From positions 558,001 through 622,000 of the forward strand of contig NZ_JAVAMB010000001.1 of the NCBI RefSeq assembly GCF_030730925.1: DNA of 64,000 nucleotides. Reading direction: 5' to 3'. This stretch comes from Flavobacterium sp. DG2-3. GTDB taxonomy: Bacteria > Bacteroidota > Bacteroidia > Flavobacteriales > Flavobacteriaceae. Every line of letters starts with the position of its first letter. Within the stretch, counting starts at the first letter, position 1. The position numbers and the translations under genes were made by a program. Under the pieces are notes generated by a model, which was not told the DNA's origin, made no database searches, and worked only from the letters and a program-made list of their open reading frames with translations. Below are positions 41,869-51,534 of the stretch, piece after piece.

Positions 41869-43529
41869 TTTAATTTTCTTTTGACTTTTTTTAAATATTT
41901 TTCAATTTCTTCTTTTTGAGGAACTGTGGTGATTTCGTGAGTTAAAGCCTTTTCAAAATTTTGCTTTGCCTGAAGAAATTCCTTTTTTTGGTAAAAGTAC
42001 AATCCTGTCTTATAATATACAACCCAATAATTGGGGTTTAATGCCTGATAATTTTGAAGAAACTCTGGAAAAACGTTTTCTTTCTTTTCTAGAATTGCAT
42101 CTAATTTATGATCTTCAATTTTAAATTTTTTAAAATTCTGAAACGCAGCCGTTTCCAAAAATGGATCTTTGGCAATATTCAAATTTTCTTTCTGAAAGGA
42201 TTTTGTTTCATTTCGATTTTCTCCAAAAACAGAATTTAAATCATAACAGACAAATTCGCCCAACTGAAACGGATTTGCCGAAACCCAAACTAATTTTTCT
42301 TTTGGTTTAAAGATAATTCCATGATGCGCCAAAAGCTGATTCAAAGCTTTTTCGTTTCCGTAACCCAAAGCCATATTTTGCAAACCTTCTTTATTTCGCA
42401 GAATTTCAGAAGCAATTTGAGGATTCACTTTTGGATTTTCGGACAGTAATTCCTGCATTCTTTCATATCGATATTCAGAATGGCTGTTGGCAATTTGTTC
42501 CAGATTTCGTTTGTCATTTTTGAAAGCTTCACCTTGAAAATGATTCGAACAAATTAATTGATCGCTGTTCGGAACATCGTAAACATCCATTTTATCTGGC
42601 GAAACTTCAATTAAAACGGCTTTGTTGTCGTTGGCGCTTCCCACCATAATCGATTCAGAAACAAATACTTTTCTCTTTTTTGCAATGGCAACGGCTTCGT
42701 CAATAGTTTTGGCATGCTGCAAAATTTCTCGTGTCAGAATAGAAATCGGAGTTTTCGCGCTAAGCGGAATTTTAGATTTTGAAGCATTAATCGTTACGGT
42801 CAATCCTTCGAAGTTCATTCCAGAAACAGCACCGATCATGCCAGGCCAAGTCACCATCATAAACGGAAATCCTTGTTCGGGTTTTATAAAGGCAATGATT
42901 TTATTTTCCGCGAAAGCGTCATTCACATAAAAATCAAAATTTCGTCCAAGAATCAAACTTCCATCTTCTGATCTTTCGTTCCAAACTGCAAAGGAAGAAC
43001 AACCGACCAAAGCCAAATCTTGTAAAGCATGACCAATATCGTGAGCAGCATGCAGGTATAAACTGCGTTGAAATTGTGGTGCGATATTATCAAATTCGCT
43101 TGATGTGTATTGAGAGACACCATAAATCTCAGTCTGATATTCATTAGGAACATTTAAATATAACTTTCGATTGTACCACTTTAAAAACTGGCGAAGCAGT
43201 TTCTGCTGAAATTTTGAAGGAACAAAATCGGTTATTTTAGAGAAAAAAATATGCTGTTGTTTCTCGAGAAGCGAATCGGTTAGAGCGCCAGTCGTCAATC
43301 CGATTTCTAGCGGATCGCCTTCAACATACAATTCCCAAAGACCTTGTTTGTTTTTTAAAAGCGAATTTGGTCCAGAAATAAAAACACTGTCAGATATTTT
43401 TTGTACCGTTGGTTTTGTAGCATTGAATGCCGAAATATCAGGTGTATGTTTTTTAGATTTTGAAGTACCGCAGGAAACAATTATCAACATAAAAAATAAA
43501 GAAGATAAAAGTAAACTTGAGTTTTTCAT
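41865..43529 (-). CDS. C45/acyltransferase-type Ntn-hydrolase lipoprotein
   Basis: The 554-aa product has a lipobox (LIIVSC, Cys20), then an acyl-coenzyme A:6-aminopenicillanate acyltransferase (AAT) domain. The predicted autoproteolytic nucleophile is Cys177 in LVGCSSFAVWNE, followed by LILGRNFDF, TINASKSKIPLSAKTP and an ICSNHFQGEAF core. The C-terminal 130 residues look TPR-like (YWVVYYKTGLYFYQKKEFLQAKQNFEKAL). AAT-like proteins cleave or transfer acyl groups on amides; here it would act on the outer face of a membrane. Homologues sit in flexirubin clusters; the substrate is not known. Confidence 0.82.
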   Translation of the reverse strand: MKNSSLLLSSLFFMLIIVSCGTSKSKKHTPDISAFNATKPTVQKISDSVFISGPNSLLKNKQGLWELYVEGDPLEIGLTTGALTDSLLEKQQHIFFSKITDFVPSKFQQKLLRQFLKWYNRKLYLNVPNEYQTEIYGVSQYTSSEFDNIAPQFQRSLYLHAAHDIGHALQDLALVGCSSFAVWNERSEDGSLILGRNFDFYVNDAFAENKIIAFIKPEQGFPFMMVTWPGMIGAVSGMNFEGLTVTINASKSKIPLSAKTPISILTREILQHAKTIDEAVAIAKKRKVFVSESIMVGSANDNKAVLIEVSPDKMDVYDVPNSDQLICSNHFQGEAFKNDKRNLEQIANSHSEYRYERMQELLSENPKVNPQIASEILRNKEGLQNMALGYGNEKALNQLLAHHGIIFKPKEKLVWVSANPFQLGEFVCYDLNSVFGENRNETKSFQKENLNIAKDPFLETAAFQNFKKFKIEDHKLDAILEKKENVFPEFLQNYQALNPNYWVVYYKTGLYFYQKKEFLQAKQNFEKALTHEITTVPQKEEIEKYLKKVKRKLK

Positions 43530-43585
43530 AACGCTAGTAGCTGAGTTGGGATTTGGAATTTTCTATTTGGAATTTTCCCTACATT

Positions 43586-45103
43586 TTATTCAGAAGCTTT
43601 TTTGATTTTTTCCAGCAGATATTCTTTTCCTACAATTTCTGAGCAAGTTATGACTGCTCCAACTGTAACGCCTAAGACTCCGTGCATGTTAATACTTTGG
43701 CCAGTAAGATAAAGATTTTCTAGCTTAGTTTTGGTCGGAATTAAAGTTTTCATCGGATTATTAGAATCTTTAACATATCCGTACATATTTCCGCCGTCTC
43801 CGCCGATATAATCGCGGTACGAAAGCGGGGTAGAAGCATGCACCGATTTGATGCAATCTTTTATGCCAGGAAATTTTTTTTCGATTTCTTCTAAAAACTG
43901 TGCAGCTTTTTTAGCTTTGAATTCGTCGTAACTTTCACCTCTTTCATTTTCTTCAAAAGTCGTATTAAATGTATTTTCCCAAGCTTTAACATCATCATAT
44001 TTCATGTACGTCAAAAACGTCATTCCATCTGCCCATTCCTCGTCTTTTTTAGACGGATTCATAGAAGCCATAAAAGTTTTTGGCCATGAGTTTTCGTCGT
44101 ATTCATGCGCCGTCCAAACATCATTGGCACTTTTAAAATGATAATAATTATGATTGATGTATTTGAAAGTTTTGGGTTTAAAAACAATATAAAGACTGAA
44201 GGCAGAAAGTACGCTTTCCAGATCTTGAATTCTATTGAAAAACGGTTTTCTGAAGTTTTCCTGACCCGCCATTTTCAAAGTCGTTTTAGGTTCGATATTC
44301 GAAATAAAAATATTTCCCGAAACCTCGGTTCCGTCTTTCATTTTGACCGAATTCACTTTTTGATTTTCGACTTCAAACTTTGTTACTTCTTTGTGTTTAA
44401 AGAATTCGCCACCGTATTTTTTTAGCTGTTTCAAAAGCTGTTTCGTAATCTGACTTCCGCCATTAATGCAGCGCCACGAACTTTCAATATAAGAATTGAC
44501 GACAAGCGCATGCACATAAAAAGGCGATTTTTCGGCTATGCCCGCATAAAGAAAATTGGATCCAGCCAAAACGGCTTTCAGTTTTTCATTTTGAATAAAA
44601 GAATCGATGGTTTCTTTTGCGTTAAGCGTTAGAATTTCGTCATCATATTTTCCTTGAGATTCTAGATTGTAAAGCGGAAAAGTTTTGCAAACGGCTTTTA
44701 TTTTCTCGCAATACTGTTCAAGATTTTCTTTTTCTTCAGGAAAGAAATGGGTTAATTGTTTAATGAAATTTTCGAAACCCTGTGCATGCGGATATTCGGT
44801 TTTATCGTCTTCGAAGGAAATTATATCAAAACCATTTTCATCTAATTTTTTTAGATTTAAATGGTCCATTATGCCAATATATTTAAAGTATTGATGCAAA
44901 TTCTGGCCTTCGCCTAAACCTCCGATATAATGAATTCCAGTATCAAAAATAGTTTTATCTCTTACGAAAGTCTGGAGATTTCCACCGTATTGATTGTTCT
45001 TTTCGAGTACACAAACGCTGTAGCCTTCTTTTGCCAGAATAACGGCAGAAACCAATCCGCCCAAACCGCTGCCAATTATGACTACATCGTACTGTTTTTT
45101 CAT
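43586..45103 (-). CDS. FAD-dependent oxidoreductase, phytoene desaturase/retinol saturase-like
   Basis: The 505-aa protein starts with the dinucleotide-binding fold DVVIIGSGLGGLVSAVILAKEGYSVCVLEKN (GxGxxG plus terminal acidic residue). FIKQLTHFFPEEKENLEQY and RPFFN-type segments follow, with a C-terminal LENLYLTGQSINMHGVLGVTVGAVITCSEIVG FAD motif as in carotenoid desaturases and retinol saturases. In the pigment cluster it probably oxidises or reduces the polyene chain. It overlaps the MMPL gene by one base (TAATG). Confidence 0.87.
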   Translation of the reverse strand: MKKQYDVVIIGSGLGGLVSAVILAKEGYSVCVLEKNNQYGGNLQTFVRDKTIFDTGIHYIGGLGEGQNLHQYFKYIGIMDHLNLKKLDENGFDIISFEDDKTEYPHAQGFENFIKQLTHFFPEEKENLEQYCEKIKAVCKTFPLYNLESQGKYDDEILTLNAKETIDSFIQNEKLKAVLAGSNFLYAGIAEKSPFYVHALVVNSYIESSWRCINGGSQITKQLLKQLKKYGGEFFKHKEVTKFEVENQKVNSVKMKDGTEVSGNIFISNIEPKTTLKMAGQENFRKPFFNRIQDLESVLSAFSLYIVFKPKTFKYINHNYYHFKSANDVWTAHEYDENSWPKTFMASMNPSKKDEEWADGMTFLTYMKYDDVKAWENTFNTTFEENERGESYDEFKAKKAAQFLEEIEKKFPGIKDCIKSVHASTPLSYRDYIGGDGGNMYGYVKDSNNPMKTLIPTKTKLENLYLTGQSINMHGVLGVTVGAVITCSEIVGKEYLLEKIKKASE

Positions 45104-48100
45104 TATTTTTTCTTTAAAACGATTAAAGCATTTTCTTCAGAAACAATTTCGAAATTCTCCAATTGATTTTTTAAACGAGGACAATTGACTAAAATTATTG
45201 AAGAAACGGCAGCAATTATTTTTTCGATTTCTTCTGAGTAATTTTCGTCAGAAATTAAAAGGATATCGTACTGATTTTCAAGTGCCAATTCAAATTTTTC
45301 GAGATAGGTTATTTTTCTCTTTTTAACTAAATAATTGGTTTTGGCAACTAGCAATTTTTCTTCATCATTTATAAAAGAAACTATTTTTCTCTGTGGTTCC
45401 TGTAGCGCCAATAAAACATCCAATTGTCCGTAATCGTTTCCTAAATGCAAAATTTTTGCTTTTGGCTGAATGTGTTTATTTAAATTATAATAGGTTTCAA
45501 GATTTTGCTTTACATCTTTTTTTACGCTATTTCCAATTTCGATTTCCTTATAATCGTAACTGTTAATAAGCATTGTTTTGAAATAATCTGGACCTTCCAA
45601 TTCTTGACGGATTTTTCGATATTCTCCTTTAAAGAAACTACTGATCTGCTTGGTTCTTTCTGTATAATTTGTTCCGAAAGAAAGGTTTTCAGGCGTGATT
45701 CTTTCTAAAATAGTAACGGTCAGTTTTCCATGATGAATGACAAAATCTCCTTTCGGAATTAATTCTGAAGCGCCGTGAATAACTACCGGAACAATGTCGA
45801 TTTTAAATTCTTCGGCAAGGAAAAAAGCACCTTTGTGGAATCGTTTTACGACATTATTTTCAGATCGTGTTCCTTCTGGAAAAACCATTAAAGAATAGCC
45901 TTCATTTACTTTTTTGCGCAAATGTTCGACACCGCCTTCAAGACCTTCAGAAACGGGATAAAATCCCGCTTTTCTCACAACGCCGCCAAAAATGGGTGAG
46001 TTGTAAACCCAATCGCTTACCAAGAAAATGATTTTCGGACTCAGCATTCCGATGGCTAAAATGTCAAGGAATGAAGAATGATTGGCAATTATAACGGCTG
46101 GCTTTTCGAAAGTTTCATGGAAATGATTAACGACTTTTTTGCGGATAAATGGATTGGAATATAATACCGACTTCATGAATTTTGAAATCACATATCGGAA
46201 AGCTTTCATTTTTGCTTTTTTGCTAAAAGGCAAAATCGGCATAATGGTAAAACTGAAAATTGACATCACAATTCCGCCCAAACCATAATAGGCAAATGAA
46301 ATGACACCGTGAATAAAAGTTCGCAATTGAAAAGGCGGATTTCCTTTTTTTGATCGATTTGATATAAAAACTTTAAATAGAATCGGATAGAAAATGAAAG
46401 TAATAATAAGTGCGGCAAAAACCCCGATTAGAGAAACCAATGAAATTGAAGTCAATGCAGGATGTTTGGCAAAAATCATGGCGCCGATTCCTAAAATTGT
46501 CGTGATTACGGCCAAAATAATTGAGGTTCTGTAAATCGCAATTTCGTTAACGCCGTTGCTGTATTCTTTTTGAAGTGCGCTGGTCATGAAAATGCTAAAA
46601 TCGACTCCGTGCCCAAAAATTAAAGTGCAGACAATCATACTGAAAATATTCATCTGAATGCCAAAAAGCCCCATAATTCCCGCGGTTACAATTCCCGTTA
46701 AAGCAATTGGAATTAAACTGACAATAACCAATTCGATTCTGCGGAAAAAGAAAAACAAAATTAAAATTACGGCAACAAAGGAATAATTGACAAGCGAATT
46801 GAAATCGGTTTTTAAAGTGCTGAAAAACGTTTCATTCATTTGCTGGCGGTCGATTGCAATGATATTTTGTTTTGTCGAAGCCGATTTTACAAAAGCATCA
46901 CGCTGTTCTGGCGCCACTTTTACTAAGGTCGAAATGGTGTAAAATCCATTTTTCTCTGTAACAAATTCCTGCAATTGTAAAGCCTGAATTTTTAAATACT
47001 CGTTTGCAGAAATAGGTTTGAAATCAAAATCTAAATGATCAAAAAACAAATTATAAGTTGTCGATTTAAAACCCAATTTATAGCCTTCGGCAATTAATTC
47101 TGATTGTACAAATTGCTTTTTCTGCGAATTCCAGAATGCATTCCACTTTTCGATTTTCTGAAGCTGCTCTTTTTGCGAAAGCACAATTCCTCCAACAGAA
47201 CTGAAATTTAAAATTTTATGTTGTTCTTTTTCTTGATTTAAATTTTCGAAAAGACGGCTATTATGCTGCAAAGCTTCTTCCATCGTTTTTCCGTAAGAAG
47301 CCACATAAATAGTTTTAGAGGTGAGGCTCGTACTTTCTTCCAGTTGTTTTTCGGCAGCTTTTATTTCTTTTGGAATAAAATTGAGCTGTGATAAATCATT
47401 ATTAAAACCAACGTCATTATAAGTAAAACAGCAGATAATGGTAATAATGACACAAAAACCGATTAAAAATTTATTATTGTGAAAAGAGAAATGCGCCATT
47501 TTATCGATCACATTTTTCTTGTGTTCTGCCGGATTATTTTTTGGTTTGTATAAATGAGGAATAATCAAAAGCGAGAAAATTGCCGAAGCCATAACAATTA
47601 CGGCGGCAAAAATTCCTAGATCATTCAGCGCATCCGATTTTACAAAAAGCAGACATAAAAACGCCACAGCCGTTGTAGAACTGCTCATAATTACTGGCAT
47701 TGTAATGTCTTTGTATAATGTTTTTACATCGCTGTTGTGTTTGTAATGCGTGAGAATGTGAATGGAATAATCGATCGTGATTCCTAAAAGAATAGAACCA
47801 ATTCCTAATGAAATTGCCGAAATCTGTTCTCTCACAAAATATAAAAATGCAACGGCAAACAAACCTCCAAAAACGGTCGGAACGAAAATAATAAACGGAA
47901 TTAGGATTTTTCGATAAAATAAAATCAGAATCAGCATCAAAGTAAACATCGCGATTGACGTTGTCAAAATAATGTCGCTCTTAATTTGGGTGGCGTTTGC
48001 AACAGCAATAAGCGCAGAACCAAAATAACTGATGGAAGTTTTGCCTTTAAATTTCTGATTTAGATTTTCTTGAATCGATTTTAGTTTTTCGGCAAAAATG

Positions 48101-48777
48101 GTGTTTTTCTCTGTTTCGCTTGACGGAATATTTGAAGTGATAAAAAGCAACAATTTCTTTTTATCCTTCGTCATTACAAATCCATTTTCTAGCGTAAAAT
48201 CGTCGCCAATATTTAATTGCTGTAATTTTTTTAAAGCGATAAAAGAAATTCCAAACGGATCTTGCAGAATAAAATCTTTGGTAATAAATCCCGACGGAGA
48301 AATAATCGATTTGTAATTTCCTTGAACGGTTGCTGCAATACTGTCTTTTTGCAGTTTATTTTCGATAGCAGCATAATCTTTATCGTCTAGAAAAAGAGGC
48401 AGATTGTTGTAAACAAAATCAATAGTTTCCTGAATATTTTCCTCGTCAATTTTTCCCTGAATTCCTGTGATGTAAGGTTTGCAAGATTTTGAAACGCTGT
48501 CTGAAAATACAGTCGCCATTTCTTTCAGGTCTTCGGCAGAACCATTTTTATCCAAGCTGAAAATTACGGTCGTTTTATCGGCAAAGTTTAATTGTTTTAA
48601 AACTTTGGCGGTAACGTCGGTTTTGTCATTTGTGGGAATAAGTTTGGTGATGTCTTCTTCAAATTTTAATCTTGAAGCGAAGAAGCCGAAAACCAAAAGC
48701 ATCAATAAAGCCAGCAGCACCGAAAGAGATTTTCTTCGATTTACAAACAGATGAATGGCGTAGAAATATTGATGCAT
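45103..48777 (-). CDS. MMPL/RND-type exporter fused to an acyltransferase and a degenerate methyltransferase-like domain
   Basis: The 1224-aa protein has three parts. Residues 1 to about 810 form an MMPL/RND transporter with two six-helix bundles (ISLGIGSILLGITIDYSIHILTHYKHN in the first, IFGHGVDFSIFMTSAL in the second). Residues about 870-1070 are a PlsC-type acyltransferase with NHSSFLD (HX4D) and FPEGTRS. The last 140 residues resemble a SAM methyltransferase fold (ILHLGNDYGQLDVLLAL) without a clear catalytic motif. It probably moves and acylates the pigment or its lipid. I place the start at the ATG at 48777 (MHQYFYAIHLF); a GTG seven codons upstream lies inside a dispersed hairpin. Confidence 0.85.
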   Translation of the reverse strand: MHQYFYAIHLFVNRRKSLSVLLALLMLLVFGFFASRLKFEEDITKLIPTNDKTDVTAKVLKQLNFADKTTVIFSLDKNGSAEDLKEMATVFSDSVSKSCKPYITGIQGKIDEENIQETIDFVYNNLPLFLDDKDYAAIENKLQKDSIAATVQGNYKSIISPSGFITKDFILQDPFGISFIALKKLQQLNIGDDFTLENGFVMTKDKKKLLLFITSNIPSSETEKNTIFAEKLKSIQENLNQKFKGKTSISYFGSALIAVANATQIKSDIILTTSIAMFTLMLILILFYRKILIPFIIFVPTVFGGLFAVAFLYFVREQISAISLGIGSILLGITIDYSIHILTHYKHNSDVKTLYKDITMPVIMSSSTTAVAFLCLLFVKSDALNDLGIFAAVIVMASAIFSLLIIPHLYKPKNNPAEHKKNVIDKMAHFSFHNNKFLIGFCVIITIICCFTYNDVGFNNDLSQLNFIPKEIKAAEKQLEESTSLTSKTIYVASYGKTMEEALQHNSRLFENLNQEKEQHKILNFSSVGGIVLSQKEQLQKIEKWNAFWNSQKKQFVQSELIAEGYKLGFKSTTYNLFFDHLDFDFKPISANEYLKIQALQLQEFVTEKNGFYTISTLVKVAPEQRDAFVKSASTKQNIIAIDRQQMNETFFSTLKTDFNSLVNYSFVAVILILFFFFRRIELVIVSLIPIALTGIVTAGIMGLFGIQMNIFSMIVCTLIFGHGVDFSIFMTSALQKEYSNGVNEIAIYRTSIILAVITTILGIGAMIFAKHPALTSISLVSLIGVFAALIITFIFYPILFKVFISNRSKKGNPPFQLRTFIHGVISFAYYGLGGIVMSIFSFTIMPILPFSKKAKMKAFRYVISKFMKSVLYSNPFIRKKVVNHFHETFEKPAVIIANHSSFLDILAIGMLSPKIIFLVSDWVYNSPIFGGVVRKAGFYPVSEGLEGGVEHLRKKVNEGYSLMVFPEGTRSENNVVKRFHKGAFFLAEEFKIDIVPVVIHGASELIPKGDFVIHHGKLTVTILERITPENLSFGTNYTERTKQISSFFKGEYRKIRQELEGPDYFKTMLINSYDYKEIEIGNSVKKDVKQNLETYYNLNKHIQPKAKILHLGNDYGQLDVLLALQEPQRKIVSFINDEEKLLVAKTNYLVKKRKITYLEKFELALENQYDILLISDENYSEEIEKIIAAVSSIILVNCPRLKNQLENFEIVSEENALIVLKKK

Positions 48778-48793
48778 ATTTAAAATTTTGTTA

Positions 48794-48850
48794 GCCACGA
48801 ATTCACGAATTAATTAAAAATGGATTTGAATAAATTCGTGAATTCGTGGC
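48794..48850. repeat. Inverted repeat upstream of the MMPL gene
   Basis: A perfect 18-bp stem (GCCACGAATTCACGAATT and complement) with a 21-nt loop lies between the GT2 stop and the MMPL gene. It overlaps the GTG that could otherwise be read as the MMPL start. Confidence 0.9.
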
Positions 48851-48876
48851 AGATTTAAATCTGTGGCAAAACTATT

Positions 48877-50040
48877 TTATTTTTTGGAACTGAAAGCGGT
48901 TAAAAGCAAATAACTTACTAAACCAACAGTCAGCGCCGAAACGGACGCTAAAATAAGACTTCCTACGATATATTGCGTAGCATTTTTTTGAATATCATCG
49001 AGCGTAATAGAGCTGTCTAAAACCAATGGCGCATCGCTAGAAACAAAAACACTCCCAACTTGAAGTGAAGCATAAATAATAAACGGAATAAAAGGCGGAA
49101 AACTTACGTTTGACGTAAGATAAGCAATGACTTTGTTGAGTCTGAACAAGGCCGCAAAGGTAAAAAGCAACACGGTTTGAAATCCCCAAAAAGGAGAAAG
49201 TCCGATAAAAATACCTAAAGCAATTGCCGCAGATTTTTTAAAATTAGAATCGTTGCTTTCTAAAATATCTTCTAGAAAGAATTTTTTAAAACCTTTTTTT
49301 TTTGCCCGCCTAAAGAAATCGCGAGGTTTTATATACAGCAAAGCATTGGTTACCAAAACCGTATTTAAAATACTGATTCGGGTAAAATCTTGAAACGGAC
49401 GGAAATGCGAAACTCTTTCAGCTGGATCGTACAAAACTTGAATCGGAATGTTTTTAACTGGAATTCCTTTCCATGCTGCGCGCACAATAACCTCGATTTC
49501 AAACTCAAATTTATTGGTATAAAAACGTTTTGGCAGTAATCGAAGCGGATATAATCTAAATCCAGATTGAGTGTCGTCTAGTTTTATTCCAGTTTCAAAC
49601 TTGAACCAAAAATTAGAAAATTTGTTTCCAAAACTGCTTTTCTTGGGAACATTTTCCTGCGTCATATTACGGCTTCCAATTAAAAGAGTGTTTGGCTCAC
49701 TTTGGATGGCTTCTAAGAAAACTGGAATATCTGCTGCAAAATGCTGTCCGTCAGAATCGATTGTAATGGCGTATTCAAAATCCAATTCCAGCGCTTTTCT
49801 AAATCCGTTTCTTAACGCGCGTCCTTTTCCTATGTTTTGAGGATGGTGAATTTGCGTTAAATGAGAATACGATTTTAAAATTTCGCTCGTAGAATCAGTT
49901 GATCCATCATTGACAATGATGACATTTGTCGTGAAATCTAAAATAGAATCCAGTACTTTTTTTAGTGTTTTCTGGTTGTTGTACGTAGGCACAATAACGC
50001 AAAAGTTAGTCGAACTAAGTAATTCGTGCTGTGATTTCAT
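48877..50040 (-). CDS. GT2 glycosyltransferase with C-terminal DUF2062 membrane domain
   Basis: The 387-aa protein has a GT2 domain (about residues 12-240: VIVPTYNNQKTLKKVLDSI, VNDGSTDSTSEIL, ATTIDSDGQH with the metal-binding DSD, then RNMTQENVPKK, DTQSGFRLYP) and a C-terminal DUF2062 region with three or four helices (ALGIFIGLSPFWGFQTVLLFTFAALFRLNKVIAYLTSNVSFPPFIPFIIYASLQVG). It probably transfers a sugar to a lipid acceptor; dolichol-phosphate-glucose synthase-like proteins share the GT2 part. It sits between the hypothetical exported protein and the MMPL gene of the pigment cluster. Confidence 0.87.
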   Translation of the reverse strand: MKSQHELLSSTNFCVIVPTYNNQKTLKKVLDSILDFTTNVIIVNDGSTDSTSEILKSYSHLTQIHHPQNIGKGRALRNGFRKALELDFEYAITIDSDGQHFAADIPVFLEAIQSEPNTLLIGSRNMTQENVPKKSSFGNKFSNFWFKFETGIKLDDTQSGFRLYPLRLLPKRFYTNKFEFEIEVIVRAAWKGIPVKNIPIQVLYDPAERVSHFRPFQDFTRISILNTVLVTNALLYIKPRDFFRRAKKKGFKKFFLEDILESNDSNFKKSAAIALGIFIGLSPFWGFQTVLLFTFAALFRLNKVIAYLTSNVSFPPFIPFIIYASLQVGSVFVSSDAPLVLDSSITLDDIQKNATQYIVGSLILASVSALTVGLVSYLLLTAFSSKK

Positions 50041-50056
50041 GAGGTGTTTTTTGGGC

Positions 50057-50542
50057 TTACTTCACGAATTGTCTCTCCTTTTCAGAGAAACTTTTAGATT
50101 GTAAAACAAAGTCTTTAAGATACTCTTTCAAAGCCGCACTTTGCGATGCATAATACGTCGTAATGAATTTTTTATCTTCTTTAATATTTTTCTTGTAGCC
50201 CGTAATTCCAGGAACATCTTCTTGAACGCTCAATCTGATCATTCGCATTTCGATATTGCTCGGATCGCTTTTTATCGTTGCTTCAAGAAGTTTAGCGCCT
50301 TCTTTAAAACGTTCAATTTTTTCGCCTAATTTTTTTTCAAACTTAGAATCAACCAAAATAGAAGCGGCTTTATAAGCAACTAAAATTTTATCATCATTAT
50401 TTGAAACGCCCGAAAGTTTTGCAACAAAATCTTTGGCATTATTTTCTGATTTTGCTACATCAGAATACATTTTGCGGATCGAAGCCAAATCTGGCGTTCC
50501 AGCAAAACTAACCCATAAAAGTAATGTCAGTAACAGTTTCAT
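50057..50542 (-). CDS. Hypothetical exported helical protein of the pigment cluster
   Basis: This 161-aa protein has an N-terminal signal (LLLTLLLWVSFAGTPDLA) and an all-alpha, charged body (IRKMYSDVAKSENNAKDF, AYKAASILVDSKFEKKLGEKIERFKEGAKLLEATIKSDPSNIEMRMIRLSVQEDVP). I do not recognise a family. Its fixed place between the dehydratase and the GT2 suggests an accessory role in the outer steps of pigment assembly. The SDPSNIEMRMIRLSVQ segment resembles a single TPR. Confidence 0.72.
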   Translation of the reverse strand: MKLLLTLLLWVSFAGTPDLASIRKMYSDVAKSENNAKDFVAKLSGVSNNDDKILVAYKAASILVDSKFEKKLGEKIERFKEGAKLLEATIKSDPSNIEMRMIRLSVQEDVPGITGYKKNIKEDKKFITTYYASQSAALKEYLKDFVLQSKSFSEKERQFVK

Positions 50543-50544
50543 AA

Positions 50545-50916
50545 TTATATTTTTTTGTACACGGTGCTCAGTTTAAGAGCAGTGGTGTCGTTAAAGTAAG
50601 TCGTGTTTTTCACTTTTACCAAACCGTCTTCAGTAGTTGTAACATCCAGTTCCAATCGTAATTCTGGTGTAGCCTCTGGATTAATCAGGGCCATGAATTT
50701 TACATTTGCCAAAGACTGAATCATCAACGGATTTTTTACAATCGATTCTGTAAGTTCCTTAATAATCTGAATCATGCAAACACCTGGCATAATAGGATTT
50801 CCAGGAAAATGACCTTTAAAAACCTCATGTTTTTCGTTGACTAAAATTGTAATATTATATTTTGAATCGGATACTTTTTCCTCCGATAGTATTTTATAAA
50901 AATCTTGTAAAATCAT
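50545..50916 (-). CDS. FabZ/ApeP-like 3-hydroxyacyl-ACP dehydratase
   Basis: The 123-aa hotdog protein carries HEVFKGHFPGNPIMPGVCMIQIIKEL, the FabZ active-site segment with catalytic His36 and the GHFPxxPIMPGV loop. The rest (VKFMALINPEATPELRLELDVT) continues the hotdog strands. It would dehydrate 3-hydroxyacyl-ACP to enoyl-ACP during polyene chain growth. It is short for FabZ but normal for ApeP-type dehydratases. It lies 2 nt upstream of the exported hypothetical gene. Confidence 0.85.
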   Translation of the reverse strand: MILQDFYKILSEEKVSDSKYNITILVNEKHEVFKGHFPGNPIMPGVCMIQIIKELTESIVKNPLMIQSLANVKFMALINPEATPELRLELDVTTTEDGLVKVKNTTYFNDTTALKLSTVYKKI

Positions 50917-50921
50917 ATTTT

Positions 50922-51533
50922 TTATTTTCCAAATGAATAGGAAACTCCTAGCTGAAAATTAACGTTTGTGTTATAATCTCCAAATAAATAATAATTATTA
51001 GAGTCGTTCTGATAATAATCACTGCTCAAAACATCAAGCAATCCTTTTTTAAATCGTGCTTCAAATGTCAAACCTGAAGGAAGCGCATAAGCAACTCCTA
51101 AAACCAGACCAAGATCATTTTGCGCTTTTCTTACGGCAAGATTATCATTCAATAAAATATCTAAAGTTGGACCAGCTTGCAATTGAATTCCTTGTCCAAA
51201 AGTAAACTTATTTATTGCCGAAAGCGACAGATAATTTATTTCCAGATCTAAATATTCTACTCTATTGGTCTGCGTATTTTCGTCATAATAATTTCGAGCC
51301 ACATCATTAGAACCTTGTCTAGTATAGTTGATTTCTGGCTGAAGCGAATAATGCTTCGTTAAATGAATATCTACTAAACCACCGGCATAAAAATCGGTTC
51401 TGTAATTGGCATGCATTTCAGAAATGGTCGAAAAACTAAATCCGGCTCTTAAACCTGGCTTCGCCGTTACTTGGGCTTGTATATTTAAAACGGCAAAAAA
51501 AACAGCAACAAAGAAGAATATTCTTTTATTCAT
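50922..51533 (-). CDS. Outer-membrane beta-barrel protein (PorT-like), first of a tandem pair
   Basis: The 203-aa protein has a signal peptide (IFFFVAVFFAVLNIQAQ) and alternating beta strands of a small outer-membrane barrel (RAGFSFSTISEMHANYRTDFYAGGLVDIHLTKHYSLQPEINYTRQG ... YALPSGLTFEARFKKGLLDVL ... FQLGVSYSFGK), ending in a C-terminal aromatic-rich strand. It is a paralogue of the gene just upstream. I start it at the ATG at 51533, one base after the upstream stop; the longer frame would run back into that gene. It may anchor or pass pigment lipid at the outer membrane. Confidence 0.83.
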   Translation of the reverse strand: MNKRIFFFVAVFFAVLNIQAQVTAKPGLRAGFSFSTISEMHANYRTDFYAGGLVDIHLTKHYSLQPEINYTRQGSNDVARNYYDENTQTNRVEYLDLEINYLSLSAINKFTFGQGIQLQAGPTLDILLNDNLAVRKAQNDLGLVLGVAYALPSGLTFEARFKKGLLDVLSSDYYQNDSNNYYLFGDYNTNVNFQLGVSYSFGK

Positions 51534-51534
51534 T

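Noticed and set aside
48775..48798. GTG at 48798 as the start of the MMPL gene
   Set aside because: It falls inside a dispersed inverted repeat; the ATG at 48777 gives a normal N-terminal helix.
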